Source: B1 sp964355075 (GTDB taxonomy: Bacteria > Bacteroidota > Bacteroidia > UKL13-3). From it: a stretch of DNA of 64,000 nucleotides. The stretch is from NCBI GenBank assembly GCA_964355075.1, contig CAYHCF010000011.1:1-64000 (forward strand). The letters run 5' to 3'. This document shows, in pieces, positions 33,548-42,752 of this stretch (its first letter is position 1; the number at the start of each line of letters is the position of its first letter). The translations under genes were made by a program, and so were the position numbers. The notes below the pieces were generated by a model, which saw nothing but the letters and a program-made list of their open reading frames with translations, was not told the DNA's origin and did not search any database.

Positions 33548-34837
33548 TTAAATTTTAGTTTTTATTTGACGAATTAATTTTAATGTGCTATCATTTGGCT
33601 TTGCACCATTTTTTTTGGAAATTAATACTGCTTCCTCTGCAAAAATTAATGCCCGATCATACTTTTCTGCTTTATAGAGTAAGGCTGCGTATGTATCAAG
33701 ATTATAACTATTCCTGTTAATTTCAATTGACCTTTTGACCCAATCCATTGCGATCTTATTTACCTTTTTCGAATAGGCACCTTGATATATTTCCCAAGCA
33801 AACTCATTTAGAGCCTCCCAATCATTTATGAATTTTACTTTTACTTCTTTTAAACTAAGATTCAATAGTTTTTTTTCAAAAGTTGCATTGTAAAACTTAA
33901 TTTTTAAGAAAAGTAAAATATCCGGATTTGAAATTAATCCGGAAGAATCACCCCCATCATTTACATAGTATTTATAAAGTTTGTAATTTTCATTAATTAA
34001 AATTTGACTTGATTGATTAAATAAATTCAAACTTTTGATTTTGATAGCATCATTTGCACTTGCAATTGCAATCCAAATAATGTTTGATTTCACTTGTTCA
34101 ATCGGAAAAAACTTCAAAACATCTTTCTGATTGTCATAATAATATTTAAAGGCTGAATGATCAACCAAAACAATAGGTATAAACTTAAAATAAATAAATC
34201 TATGAAGATATGCAATATAATCCGAAGCAGACAAATTGGAATCATTAAAAGTTTTTAGGCACAGTTTAATAATACTGGTATCCAACTGGCTTGCATCATA
34301 TAAAAGATATGAAAATTCCAATAGGAAGTTAGCTCCTCTTTCTCCATTATGAAATTTCTCCTTATATAACTTTAAATTCTTGTCCTTAAACAAAAAATCA
34401 GTGAGGTGTCGTTTTACATTATCCCGACTAATCCTGGTTAATCGGTGCAGCTCTTTTAAATTACTGTCAACTATCAATATTGTTGAATAATTCGTCACCT
34501 TATAAGCCTTTACATAATCTTTAGTTATTTTGGATTTTGAAGATGATTTTACAAATAGAAAATTATCTCTAATTAAACTATAAATCGTCGAATCGAAAAA
34601 AATCTGATTTTCCCCAGAGTTACATTGGTTGCTGACCGGATTATAAAAATAAAAAATAATTCTCTTTGTATAATCCGGATATTTTTGAAATGTTTCAATT
34701 GAAAGGAATGAAGTGTCGAATGTATTTATAATACTTTTCTGAGAAAATAAATAATCAACTGTTTTCTTCTCCTCATTTGTAATAGTTTGAGAATACAGAA
34801 AAAAGGGGATAATTGAAATTAATATGACTAAACGCAT
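33548..34837 (-). CDS. Degenerate thioredoxin-like protein with TPR-like C-terminus
   Basis: 429 aa with a signal peptide (MRLVILISIIPFFLYSQ). The region about 45-150 looks like a thioredoxin fold: IIFYFYNPVSNQC, a strand FLFVKSSS, then YSTILIVDSNLKELHRL in the place of the cis-Pro strand. The CxxC site reads Ser69-Asn-Gln-Cys72, so only the second cysteine remains. The C-terminal ~90 residues have TPR-like helices (AMDWVKRSIEINRNSYNLDT, AEKYDRALIFAEEAVLI). It sits between the two cysteine-rich secreted paralogues with short gaps, so one operon is likely and a role in handling those proteins is a fair guess. The fold call is by eye. Confidence 0.55.
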   Translation of the reverse strand: MRLVILISIIPFFLYSQTITNEEKKTVDYLFSQKSIINTFDTSFLSIETFQKYPDYTKRIIFYFYNPVSNQCNSGENQIFFDSTIYSLIRDNFLFVKSSSKSKITKDYVKAYKVTNYSTILIVDSNLKELHRLTRISRDNVKRHLTDFLFKDKNLKLYKEKFHNGERGANFLLEFSYLLYDASQLDTSIIKLCLKTFNDSNLSASDYIAYLHRFIYFKFIPIVLVDHSAFKYYYDNQKDVLKFFPIEQVKSNIIWIAIASANDAIKIKSLNLFNQSSQILINENYKLYKYYVNDGGDSSGLISNPDILLFLKIKFYNATFEKKLLNLSLKEVKVKFINDWEALNEFAWEIYQGAYSKKVNKIAMDWVKRSIEINRNSYNLDTYAALLYKAEKYDRALIFAEEAVLISKKNGAKPNDSTLKLIRQIKTKI

Positions 34838-34860
34838 TTGATAAGGGTTTCAAATATCTT

Positions 34861-35442
34861 TTAGTTTGGTTGGTACTGAATATTATTGAAATATAGAATT
34901 TCAGCGCTTATCACTAAAACGCCACCATTTGCAACTTCCTTTGGTACACAATCACATGTACAACTTGTGGTACAACAATGAACACAACCATTACTTTCAC
35001 CTACTGTTTCACAACCCCCAGAACCACCAGAACATACTTGGTCATGCATCAGTCCACTTACACACTGACATTCAATTTTAATAGGTGTTGATGGAGAATA
35101 TAGAGCTACTGGTGAGGATTGATTTTGGAAGTTAAAATAAATTCTCCAAAAAGTTTCGGTTTCATTAGGTACCTGAACTTCATAATCATCATTTAAATAA
35201 GACCCATCAAGAAGATAGGATGCGTATATATCACCAGACTCTGCATCCACATATTCTCCGGAAATTACATAAGTATTCGTTTGGCTATTTTTTTCAATTG
35301 TAAACTCAACTGATGTGACTGAATCAATCCTTACTATTAAAATAGTTTGATCGAGTACTTTTGATGTACTTGATGACAATGCAACTTCCGGACTTAATAA
35401 AAAAAATAAGCCAAAAAGAGATGTAAAAATTTTTGTTTTCAT
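34861..35442 (-). CDS. Cysteine-rich secreted protein, paralogue 2
   Basis: 193 aa with a signal peptide (MKTKIFTSLFGLFFLLSPEV). The beta-rich N-terminal half carries SGDIYASYLLDGSYLND, like paralogue 1, and the C-terminal half has 10 cysteines (CQC, CVHCCTTSCTCDC) before a final strand AEILYFNNIQY. It is first in the three-gene unit, 23 bases before the thioredoxin-like gene. The function is unknown; the pair clearly arose by duplication and has since diverged, mainly in the cysteine spacing. Confidence 0.7.
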   Translation of the reverse strand: MKTKIFTSLFGLFFLLSPEVALSSSTSKVLDQTILIVRIDSVTSVEFTIEKNSQTNTYVISGEYVDAESGDIYASYLLDGSYLNDDYEVQVPNETETFWRIYFNFQNQSSPVALYSPSTPIKIECQCVSGLMHDQVCSGGSGGCETVGESNGCVHCCTTSCTCDCVPKEVANGGVLVISAEILYFNNIQYQPN

Positions 35443-35641
35443 TGTAAAATATTATTTGTTTTGAAAAAATGAAATTATTCTTTAACGAGAACAAATTTAT
35501 ATAAAAAAAAAAATCAAAATAAATCTTAATATTTTCTTAATATTTTCTTAAATTTTAAGCACAAAACCGAATTTTATTACAAGCACTTCAGCAATTGCCG
35601 AAACTTTGACTAAATTTGAGATACAATTTAATAAACTTATT

Positions 35642-35869
35642 ATGATTTTTGAAATTGAAATTGACGAGAAAACCGATAAGGGAAAAAATTTATTTGATTT
35701 CTTAAATGAGCAACAAATAAAATACTTTCCAAAAATACTTTCGGCAAAAGATGTTGATTTTGGTATTGGCAGAAAAGCAACAGATGAAGAGCTGGCAGCA
35801 TATTTACTTCGTTGCATGGAAAGTGAAACTTTGGACATTGAACAGCTTATTCATGACACAAAAAGTTAA
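35642..35869 (+). CDS. Small acidic antitoxin-like protein
   Basis: 75-aa protein beginning MIFEIEIDEKTDKGKNLFDF from the ATG at 35642; an upstream TTG at 35606 would add 12 residues. The acidic, helical C-terminus (KATDEELAAYLLRC ... LDIEQLIHDTKS) and small size resemble antitoxins. The ATG of a short toxin-like frame overlaps its 3' end by 17 bases, the usual antitoxin-toxin arrangement. Confidence 0.55.
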   Translation: MIFEIEIDEKTDKGKNLFDFLNEQQIKYFPKILSAKDVDFGIGRKATDEELAAYLLRCMESETLDIEQLIHDTKS

Positions 35870-35914
35870 GCTCTCACAGGAGGCTTGGGCAACGTTGAAA
35901 GAACTTAGAGCTTT
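35853..35914 (+). pseudogene. Truncated RelE/ParE-like toxin start
   Basis: The frame from the ATG at 35853 reads MTQKVKLSQEAWATLKELRA, similar to the first strand and helix of RelE/ParE toxins. It then runs into the 3' end of the convergent mnmH gene (stop at 35915), where similarity ends. About 80% of a normal toxin is missing. The resemblance is short, so this is tentative. Confidence 0.35.
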
Positions 35915-36919
35915 CTATATCCTATTCAAATACTCCAGCAATTCCTCCTCCACTAAATCCAACTTAATAATCATAGTGGGTTCTCTTTTTTCCAACCCAA
36001 ATTGGTATAATTTATCGTAATAAGCCAAAACAATTTTCACCCATTCCTGCAGGTTTCCTTCCTCTAAAAAGTTTACTGCTTCCCGGGTTTTTAAATCCCC
36101 TAATTTTTTCTTGATTTTTTGAGTAGATAATATCAGCTCTTCCCGTTTGAGCTTTCCATATAAATTCAAAATGTTTTCGCAGCGCTTTTCAAAGGAATAA
36201 TCCAAAAAATACACCTGGCACCTTCTGATGGCTTCATGAATTTTTATGGGTATTTGAAATTTGCCGATCAACCGGCTTTCATCTTCCACCCAAATGGGTT
36301 TCGATAAATCCATATTGTTCAGTTCAGCATAAATGTCATTTTCAAATTGCTCCTGGCTAACCTGTGCCGGCAAACCAATATTGCCAAAGGCCGAACCCCT
36401 GTGATTGGCCAAATCTTCCAAATCGAGCACCTGCACACCCAGTTGCTTCAAATCCCTCAGAATAAAAGTCTTATTGCAACCGGTAAATCCACCCAACACT
36501 TTAAACTCAAAATCTCCTGCTAAAAAATCCATTACCTCTGTTCGGTAAACTTTATAGCCTCCTTTTAATAAATGCACCTGATAACCGGCCGATGAAAGCA
36601 AATTGCCCATAATCTGACTTCTAAGCCCGCCGCGCCAGCAATGAATATAAATTTCGCCAACAGGAAAATTGGAATAAGCATATTTTACCAGATCTTCAAA
36701 TTTAGGCCCAACTAATCTGTAACCCAATAGTACGGCCTCCCGATGTCCTTTTTGTTTATAACAGATACCCACTGATTTTCTTTCCTCATTATTTAAAATA
36801 GGAAAAGAAATTGCCCCCGGTAAATGTCCCTGAAAAAACTCGCCTTCACTTCTGCTATCAAGCACTAGTGCATTTTTAGGCCGGTTCAAAAACTCATTTA
36901 TGCTTATTTGTTTGAGCAT
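35915..36919 (-). CDS. mnmH: tRNA 2-selenouridine synthase MnmH (SelU)
   Basis: Replaces sulfur with selenium at the wobble uridine of some tRNAs through a geranylated intermediate. The 334-aa protein has an N-terminal rhodanese domain (1-~130) with LVLDSRSEGEFFQGHLPGA and the active Cys94 in YIHCWRGGLRS. A P-loop domain follows with GFTGCNKT at 144-151, where canonical Walker A would have Gly at Asn149. The further motifs FGNIGLPAQVSQEQFEND and WVEDESRLIGKFQIP are diagnostic for the family. Selenophosphate synthetase is not in the window. Confidence 0.9.
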   Translation of the reverse strand: MLKQISINEFLNRPKNALVLDSRSEGEFFQGHLPGAISFPILNNEERKSVGICYKQKGHREAVLLGYRLVGPKFEDLVKYAYSNFPVGEIYIHCWRGGLRSQIMGNLLSSAGYQVHLLKGGYKVYRTEVMDFLAGDFEFKVLGGFTGCNKTFILRDLKQLGVQVLDLEDLANHRGSAFGNIGLPAQVSQEQFENDIYAELNNMDLSKPIWVEDESRLIGKFQIPIKIHEAIRRCQVYFLDYSFEKRCENILNLYGKLKREELILSTQKIKKKLGDLKTREAVNFLEEGNLQEWVKIVLAYYDKLYQFGLEKREPTMIIKLDLVEEELLEYLNRI

Positions 36920-36977
36920 TGTTGGAAAAGCATTCTACAATTTATGATAAAAATTATTGAAATTCGCCCCCATCATC

Positions 36978-38504
36978 ATGGAAGAAAAAGTTCTCATCAT
37001 TGATTTTGGGTCGCAATATACCCAATTAATTGCCCGCCGCCTGCGTGAGTTGAATGTTTATTCAGAAATACATCCCTGTACCCATTTACCCCAATTGGAT
37101 CAAAATATCCGAGCCGTAATTTTAAGTGGCAGCCCTTACAGCGTGAACGATGGCATATTGCCCAATCTGGATTTAAGTATTTATAGAGGCAAACTACCCA
37201 TTTTGGGCGTTTGTTATGGCGCTCAGCTTTTGGCAAAACAAAATGGAGGCTTTGTTGTTCCAAGCAAAATAAGAGAATACGGGCGCACCAATCTTCAATT
37301 CATCGAAAAAAATGTATTGTTTGATGATATTCCCACCGGTAGTCAGGTTTGGATGAGTCATGGCGATACCATTCAGGAAATTCCGGCAAATTTCCAGGTT
37401 ATTGCCAGTACAGAAAGTGTAAAAGTGGCTGCCTTTAAAATTACCGGAGAAGATACCTATGCCATTCAATTTCATCCCGAAGTAACGCATAGTACCGACG
37501 GAAAAACTTTATTGCATAACTTTATTGCAAAGATTGCAAAACTCAAACAAAACTGGACTCCCAGACATTTTATTGAGACCACCACCCTTGAATTAAAACA
37601 AAAATTAGCAAACGACCCTGTTATTTTAGGTTTATCGGGTGGCGTTGACTCGTCGGTTGCAGCAGTTTTGTTAAAAGAAGCGATTGGCGCAAACCTTACC
37701 GGAATTTTTATTGACAATGGATTGCTTCGTAAAGATGAATACGAACAGGTTTTGCATGCCTATAAAAATATGGGTCTGAATGTGATTGGCGTAGATGCCC
37801 GCAAACGTTTTGTGGATGAATTAGCAGGCATCAGCGACCCTGAAACCAAACGTAAAACCATTGGACGGGTTTTTATTGAAGTATTTGATGAAGAAGCGAA
37901 GAAACTCAATGATATCAAATGGCTGGCTCAGGGAACTATTTATCCTGATGTGATTGAGAGTGTGAGCGTTAAAGGTCCGTCGGCAACCATCAAATCACAC
38001 CACAATGTTGGAGGTTTACCTGAAAAAATGCACCTCAAAATTGTAGAACCACTCCGCATGTTGTTTAAAGATGAGGTAAGAAATGTAGGTGCTGCATTGG
38101 GAATTGACGCTATCATATTAAACCGCCATCCTTTTCCGGGTCCGGGTTTGGCTATTCGGATATTGGGAGATATTACCGAAGAAAAAATAAGGATATTGCA
38201 GGAAGCAGATTATATCTTTATCTCCGAATTAAAGGATAAAGGTTTATACAATACGGTTTGGCAAGCCGGAGCCATCTATTTACCCATCCATTCGGTTGGA
38301 GTGATGGGCGACGAACGAACCTACGAAAATGTGATTTGCTTACGGGCGGTAACCTCAGTGGATGGAATGACAGCTGATTTCTGCCATTTACCCCATGAGT
38401 TTTTAGGATTGGTTGCCAACCGGATTATCAATGAAGTTAAGGGGATAAACCGTGTGGTATATGATATCAGCAGTAAACCTCCGGCTACTATTGAATGGGA
38501 ATAA
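36978..38504 (+). CDS. guaA: GMP synthase (glutamine-hydrolysing)
   Basis: Converts XMP to GMP with glutamine and ATP. The start chosen is the ATG giving MEEKVLIIDFGSQYTQLIAR; the open frame extends 7 codons upstream. The class I amidotransferase domain has the nucleophile Cys79 (LGVCYGAQ) and the His/Glu pair in IQFHPEVTHS. The ATP-pyrophosphatase domain has the PP-loop LSGGVDSSVAAVL. The C-terminal dimerisation domain has HPFPGPGLAIRILGDIT and ends KPPATIEWE. The 508-aa length is normal. Confidence 0.97.
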   Translation: MEEKVLIIDFGSQYTQLIARRLRELNVYSEIHPCTHLPQLDQNIRAVILSGSPYSVNDGILPNLDLSIYRGKLPILGVCYGAQLLAKQNGGFVVPSKIREYGRTNLQFIEKNVLFDDIPTGSQVWMSHGDTIQEIPANFQVIASTESVKVAAFKITGEDTYAIQFHPEVTHSTDGKTLLHNFIAKIAKLKQNWTPRHFIETTTLELKQKLANDPVILGLSGGVDSSVAAVLLKEAIGANLTGIFIDNGLLRKDEYEQVLHAYKNMGLNVIGVDARKRFVDELAGISDPETKRKTIGRVFIEVFDEEAKKLNDIKWLAQGTIYPDVIESVSVKGPSATIKSHHNVGGLPEKMHLKIVEPLRMLFKDEVRNVGAALGIDAIILNRHPFPGPGLAIRILGDITEEKIRILQEADYIFISELKDKGLYNTVWQAGAIYLPIHSVGVMGDERTYENVICLRAVTSVDGMTADFCHLPHEFLGLVANRIINEVKGINRVVYDISSKPPATIEWE

Positions 38505-38514
38505 TTTTGAGAAC

Positions 38515-39678
38515 ATGTTAAAAAAAGACTTGCAATATCTTCTGTTTTTTGTCCTCTTGATTGGAGTGCAAACAGCACTTTTTGCCCAAAAACCGGTAAC
38601 ATCGGGTTTAGCTGAAAAAAATCCGAATAAGATTGCGGTCATCATGCCTTTTTGCAGCAAACAAATTCTGGCTGATCCAAATCATAAAAATGCAGCACTG
38701 GGCAATGCCTGCAGAGAATATTACCAGGGGCTGCTTATGGCCATGGATTCTTTTAAAAAAAGCCCAAATCCCATCGAATTAACCATTTATGATACGCAGG
38801 GAGACAGCAATGTGTTCAGACAAATACTAAACAAAAAGGAATTTCAGGAAAATACGCTCTTGTTTGGGCCGGTTGTAAGAGATGCACATCCGATAATGAA
38901 AGCCTATTGCGAGAAATTTGAGGTGTATTATATCTCTCCTTTTTTAACGCTCACCAAGAGCAAAATAGACAATCCTTACCTAATTTCCGCCTATCCCGAT
39001 TTAGGTTATTACGCCGATTTCATTTTGAATCATATCCGAACAGGGGGCTTTGAAGATGAAAATGTGGTTGTGTTCACCAATAAGAGTGCGAACGAAAAAA
39101 TTATTGCCGACCGGATGCTCGCGCTTCAAAAAAAATACAGCGATTTTAATCTTAAAATTCTTGATATTACTAAGTACGCTGAATACAGCAGTCTATTTCT
39201 ATTGGGAAAAGCAAATTATGTGATTATTGATTGTGACAATGAATTTTTAGTGAATAATACTTTACGATTTTTATCCGACCCTACTAAATTCCAGGGACTT
39301 ACTGTTTATGGATCAAAAAAATGGCTCGATTTCAAATCATTCAACTTAACGGTTTGGGAGCAAATAAATGTTAATTTGGTTAATCCATTTTATGTAGATT
39401 ATAATAATCCAAAAGTGAAATCTTTTATTGCATCTTACAAAAAACACTATTACACCGAACCTAGTGAATATGCCTTTCACGGCTATGAACAAGGAATTTT
39501 CTTTATCAATGCCTATATTTTATACTCAGGAAGAATGGATTGTTTGTTAGAGCAAAAACCAGAAAAAATCTTATGTAATTGGTTCAAAATAAGCAGAAAA
39601 GACAATTCTAAAGGTATGCAAAACACCAAATTAAACTTACTATATTTCGATAACGACGAAATGAAGTGCTGGGATTGA
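38515..39678 (+). CDS. Periplasmic-binding-protein-like (type 1 fold) secreted protein
   Basis: 387 aa starting at the ATG 11 bases after guaA, with a signal peptide (MLKKDLQYLLFFVLLIGVQT, cleavage near FAQ). The rest resembles type 1 periplasmic ligand-binding proteins of the amino-acid ABC transporter family: IAVIMPFCSKQ, YYQGLLMAMDSF, LLFGPVVRDAHPIMKAY, YISPFLTLTKS and YAFHGYEQGIFFINAY. No transporter gene is adjacent and there is no LysM domain, which related Bacteroidota proteins often carry. It is probably co-transcribed with guaA; its role is unknown. Confidence 0.75.
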   Translation: MLKKDLQYLLFFVLLIGVQTALFAQKPVTSGLAEKNPNKIAVIMPFCSKQILADPNHKNAALGNACREYYQGLLMAMDSFKKSPNPIELTIYDTQGDSNVFRQILNKKEFQENTLLFGPVVRDAHPIMKAYCEKFEVYYISPFLTLTKSKIDNPYLISAYPDLGYYADFILNHIRTGGFEDENVVVFTNKSANEKIIADRMLALQKKYSDFNLKILDITKYAEYSSLFLLGKANYVIIDCDNEFLVNNTLRFLSDPTKFQGLTVYGSKKWLDFKSFNLTVWEQINVNLVNPFYVDYNNPKVKSFIASYKKHYYTEPSEYAFHGYEQGIFFINAYILYSGRMDCLLEQKPEKILCNWFKISRKDNSKGMQNTKLNLLYFDNDEMKCWD

Positions 39679-39802
39679 ATTTTTAAATAAGGCAAGGGCA
39701 AATCGTAATTCCGGAGTGAAAAGATGATTTTTCACCATTTATCACAAATCAAACCAATACTCAATTTTTGTTTTTACTTTCGCCAACATTAATAACTCTA
39801 AA

Positions 39803-41953
39803 ATGAAGAAATTACTTTACTCCCTGGCAACCTTGTTGTTGCTTTCCACCTTTTCGGCTAAAGCCGATGAAGGAATGTGGATTCCGCTATTGCTCAAAAA
39901 ATACAACTATGAGGCAATGAAAGCCAAAGGGCTCAAACTGACTCCCGAACAATTATACGATGTAAACAACAGCTCTTTAAAAGATGCAGTAGTTTGGTTC
40001 AACGGTGGTTGCACAGGTGAAATCATATCAAAAGAAGGACTGGTTTTAACCAATCACCACTGCGGTTACGACGCCATTGCTTCCAATTCAACACCAGAAC
40101 ACAATTATCTCGACAACGGTTTTTGGGCAAAAAATCATGGAGAAGAAAAACCAATTGCCGGAATGTGGGTTTCTATTGTGCAGCGAATTGAAGATATGAC
40201 AGATCGTGTTCAAACCGAATTAAAAGGAGTTGAAGAAAAAAACAGGGCATCAAAATTACAGGAGATCTATAAAAAAATAATCTCGGAAGTAACGAAGGAT
40301 AATTCTTACGAAGCTCAAATGCGTGAAATGTTTAGGGGAAATGCCTATTATTTATTTGTTTTTCAGCGTTATACAGATATTCGCCTGGTTGGAGCTCCTC
40401 CTCAATCAGTAGGAAAATTTGGCGGTGACGCAGATAATTGGATGTGGCCTCGCCATACCGGTGATTTCAGCATGTTCCGCATTTATGCCGATAAAGATAA
40501 TAAAGCCGCAAAATACGCTCCTGATAATAAGCCTTATCAACCTAAACATGCCTTACCGATCAGCTTAAAAGGCGTTAAGGAAGGTGATTTTGCTATGATT
40601 TATGGATTTCCGGGAAGAACCAACCGTTATGAATTTTCTCAGGGCATCGATCTGGCTATTCAGAAAACCAACCCAACCATCGTAAATCTGCGCGATATCC
40701 GCCTGAAAGCCTGGAAAGAGGTGATGGATAAAAATGAAGGCGATCGCCTCAAATTGTCGGCTGATTATGCTTCCATCGCGAACTATTGGAAATACTTTAT
40801 TGGTCAGACTGAGCAAATGAAACGCTTAAATGTTTATGATTATAAAAGAAATGTTGAAGCTAAATTTACCAAATTTGCTACCGGAAAACCTGAATATGAA
40901 AATGTATTGACCAATGTTGAAAAAGCCTATGCCGCTTACCTTCCTATTGCCCTTCAAAGGACTTATTTGGGTGAAGGAATCTTAGGTGTTTCTATGAATA
41001 AAATGGCCGTAAACCTGATACCTTATGAATCGAATACCAAAGATAATAAGGATACTGCCATGGCCAATAAAGCACTGAATGCCGCCCTGGAAAATTCAGA
41101 AGACTTCTATTCGTCCTTTTTCCCGTCTGCGGATGAAAAAATATTGGCTCAGATTTTAGAGATGTATTTCAATAATATTCCTGCCGACCAACATCCGGCG
41201 TATATGGCTACCATCCTGAAATCGAAAGGAAAAACCAATACCGAAAAGTTTCAAAACTTTGCCAAAAAGGTTTATGAAAAAAGTTTCTTTGTGAGTAAAG
41301 AAAAGTTTGAGGCCTTTGCCAAAGCGCCTAATTATAAAAAACTGATGGCTGATCCGTGTTTTGCCCTGGTTTACGCTTTTTATACTCATTATTTGGATAA
41401 TTTCAAACCAAAAGTAGATGCATTTAATGCCGCTATCGCGCCTGAAGCCCGAGCTTATGTAAAAGGTTTGATGGAATTAAACCCTGAGAAAACCTGGTAT
41501 CCGGATGCCAATTCCTCCCTCCGTTTAACCTATGGTAATGTTCAGTCGTATGATCCGAAAGACGCAGTTCATTTCGATTTTGCGACTACTTTAGATGGCG
41601 TGATGGAAAAGTATAACCCGAAAGATTTTGAATTTAACGCTCCTCAGAAATTGATTGATTTATACAATACAAAAGATTTCGGAAAATACAAAAATGCCGC
41701 AGGCAAATTGCCGGTAGCCTTTATCACCAATAATGATATAACCGGCGGAAATAGCGGTAGCCCTGTAATTGACGGGGAAGGTCGTTTAATCGGTATCGCT
41801 TTCGACGGAAATTGGGAAGCCATGAGTGGAGATATTGTTTTCGACGAAAAATACAAACGAACCATCAATGTGGATATCCGGTATGTGATGTTTCTGATCG
41901 ATAAATTAGGTGGTGCGCCCCATATTGTGGGTGAAATGAACCTGGTTGAATAA
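39803..41953 (+). CDS. S46 family dipeptidyl-peptidase, DPP7-like
   Basis: Periplasmic serine exopeptidase releasing dipeptides. The signal peptide is MKKLLYSLATLLLLSTFSAK, followed by ADEGMW at the mature N-terminus, as in S46 enzymes. The catalytic His86 is in TNHHCGYD and the nucleophile Ser651 in TGGNSGSPVID. Twenty-five residues after the serine is Gly676 (EAMSGD), the position that is Gly in DPP7 (hydrophobic P1) and Arg in DPP11 (acidic P1), so a DPP7-like preference is predicted. At 716 aa it is full length. A TACTTTCG sequence upstream is one base from the promoter consensus. Confidence 0.92.
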   Translation: MKKLLYSLATLLLLSTFSAKADEGMWIPLLLKKYNYEAMKAKGLKLTPEQLYDVNNSSLKDAVVWFNGGCTGEIISKEGLVLTNHHCGYDAIASNSTPEHNYLDNGFWAKNHGEEKPIAGMWVSIVQRIEDMTDRVQTELKGVEEKNRASKLQEIYKKIISEVTKDNSYEAQMREMFRGNAYYLFVFQRYTDIRLVGAPPQSVGKFGGDADNWMWPRHTGDFSMFRIYADKDNKAAKYAPDNKPYQPKHALPISLKGVKEGDFAMIYGFPGRTNRYEFSQGIDLAIQKTNPTIVNLRDIRLKAWKEVMDKNEGDRLKLSADYASIANYWKYFIGQTEQMKRLNVYDYKRNVEAKFTKFATGKPEYENVLTNVEKAYAAYLPIALQRTYLGEGILGVSMNKMAVNLIPYESNTKDNKDTAMANKALNAALENSEDFYSSFFPSADEKILAQILEMYFNNIPADQHPAYMATILKSKGKTNTEKFQNFAKKVYEKSFFVSKEKFEAFAKAPNYKKLMADPCFALVYAFYTHYLDNFKPKVDAFNAAIAPEARAYVKGLMELNPEKTWYPDANSSLRLTYGNVQSYDPKDAVHFDFATTLDGVMEKYNPKDFEFNAPQKLIDLYNTKDFGKYKNAAGKLPVAFITNNDITGGNSGSPVIDGEGRLIGIAFDGNWEAMSGDIVFDEKYKRTINVDIRYVMFLIDKLGGAPHIVGEMNLVE

Positions 41954-42089
41954 ACCGGTTGGTTACGAATCTGGAAACGTTTTAAAATCAGGCATTTCAG
42001 GCAAAGCTGATTTTCATTAGTTTCAAGCTATTGTTGAAACATTGTTAAGTAGTAAACTGTAAAATCTATTTGATTTGAAATCAAAAAAA

Positions 42090-42737
42090 ATGAGTTTTAC
42101 AAGTATTATCAAGTTTTTCACGCCAAAAGACAAGATTTTCTTCACACTTTTTGAAGAGGTGGCCGTTACCGTTGCTCAGATGGGCAAATTAATGAAAGAA
42201 ATTGTTGCTGAACCCGACTTTGAAAAAAGAGGAGTATTAATTTCTCAGATGGAAGACCTTGAACATAAAAACGATGATACTACCCATCGTATTTTTACCG
42301 AACTGGGTTTAAATTTTATTACCCCTTTTGATCGGGAGGATATCCATTATCTGGCTACTTCCCTGGATGATATTTGTGATTATATCTACGCTTCCGTAAA
42401 GAAAATCAACTTTTACAAAGTGAATCCAAATGAAATAGGCATGCAGAAAATGGCAGATATTATAGCACTAGGATCTGAATCTGTAAAAACGGCTGTATTC
42501 GAGTTGAGAAACATGAAAAACATCCGAAATATTACCGACGCCATTGTTAAAGTGAATAGCTACGAAAATCAGGCAGATGATTTATTTGATATGTGTATTG
42601 AGCGTTTGTTTGAAACCGAAGACGATGTAAAAGTATTGATTAAAAAACGTGAAATTTATCAGGTGATGGAAATTGTAACCGATAAATTTGAAGATGCAGC
42701 AAACGTGATGGAATCCATCATCGTTAAGTACGCTTAA
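42090..42737 (+). CDS. PhoU-like (DUF47) regulator of phosphate transporter
   Basis: 215-aa all-helical cytoplasmic protein of the DUF47/PhoU-like family, which accompanies PiT transporters. The ATG at 42090 (MSFTSIIKFFTPKDKIFFTL) is preferred to a TTG five codons upstream. Conserved segments are FFTLFEEVAVTVAQMGKLM, MEDLEHKNDDTTHRIFTEL, FDREDIHYLATSLDDICDYI and YENQADDLFD. It ends 15 bases before the PiT gene. The pair is a standard operon. Confidence 0.92.
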   Translation: MSFTSIIKFFTPKDKIFFTLFEEVAVTVAQMGKLMKEIVAEPDFEKRGVLISQMEDLEHKNDDTTHRIFTELGLNFITPFDREDIHYLATSLDDICDYIYASVKKINFYKVNPNEIGMQKMADIIALGSESVKTAVFELRNMKNIRNITDAIVKVNSYENQADDLFDMCIERLFETEDDVKVLIKKREIYQVMEIVTDKFEDAANVMESIIVKYA

Positions 42738-42752
42738 TACAAAAAGTCATTT

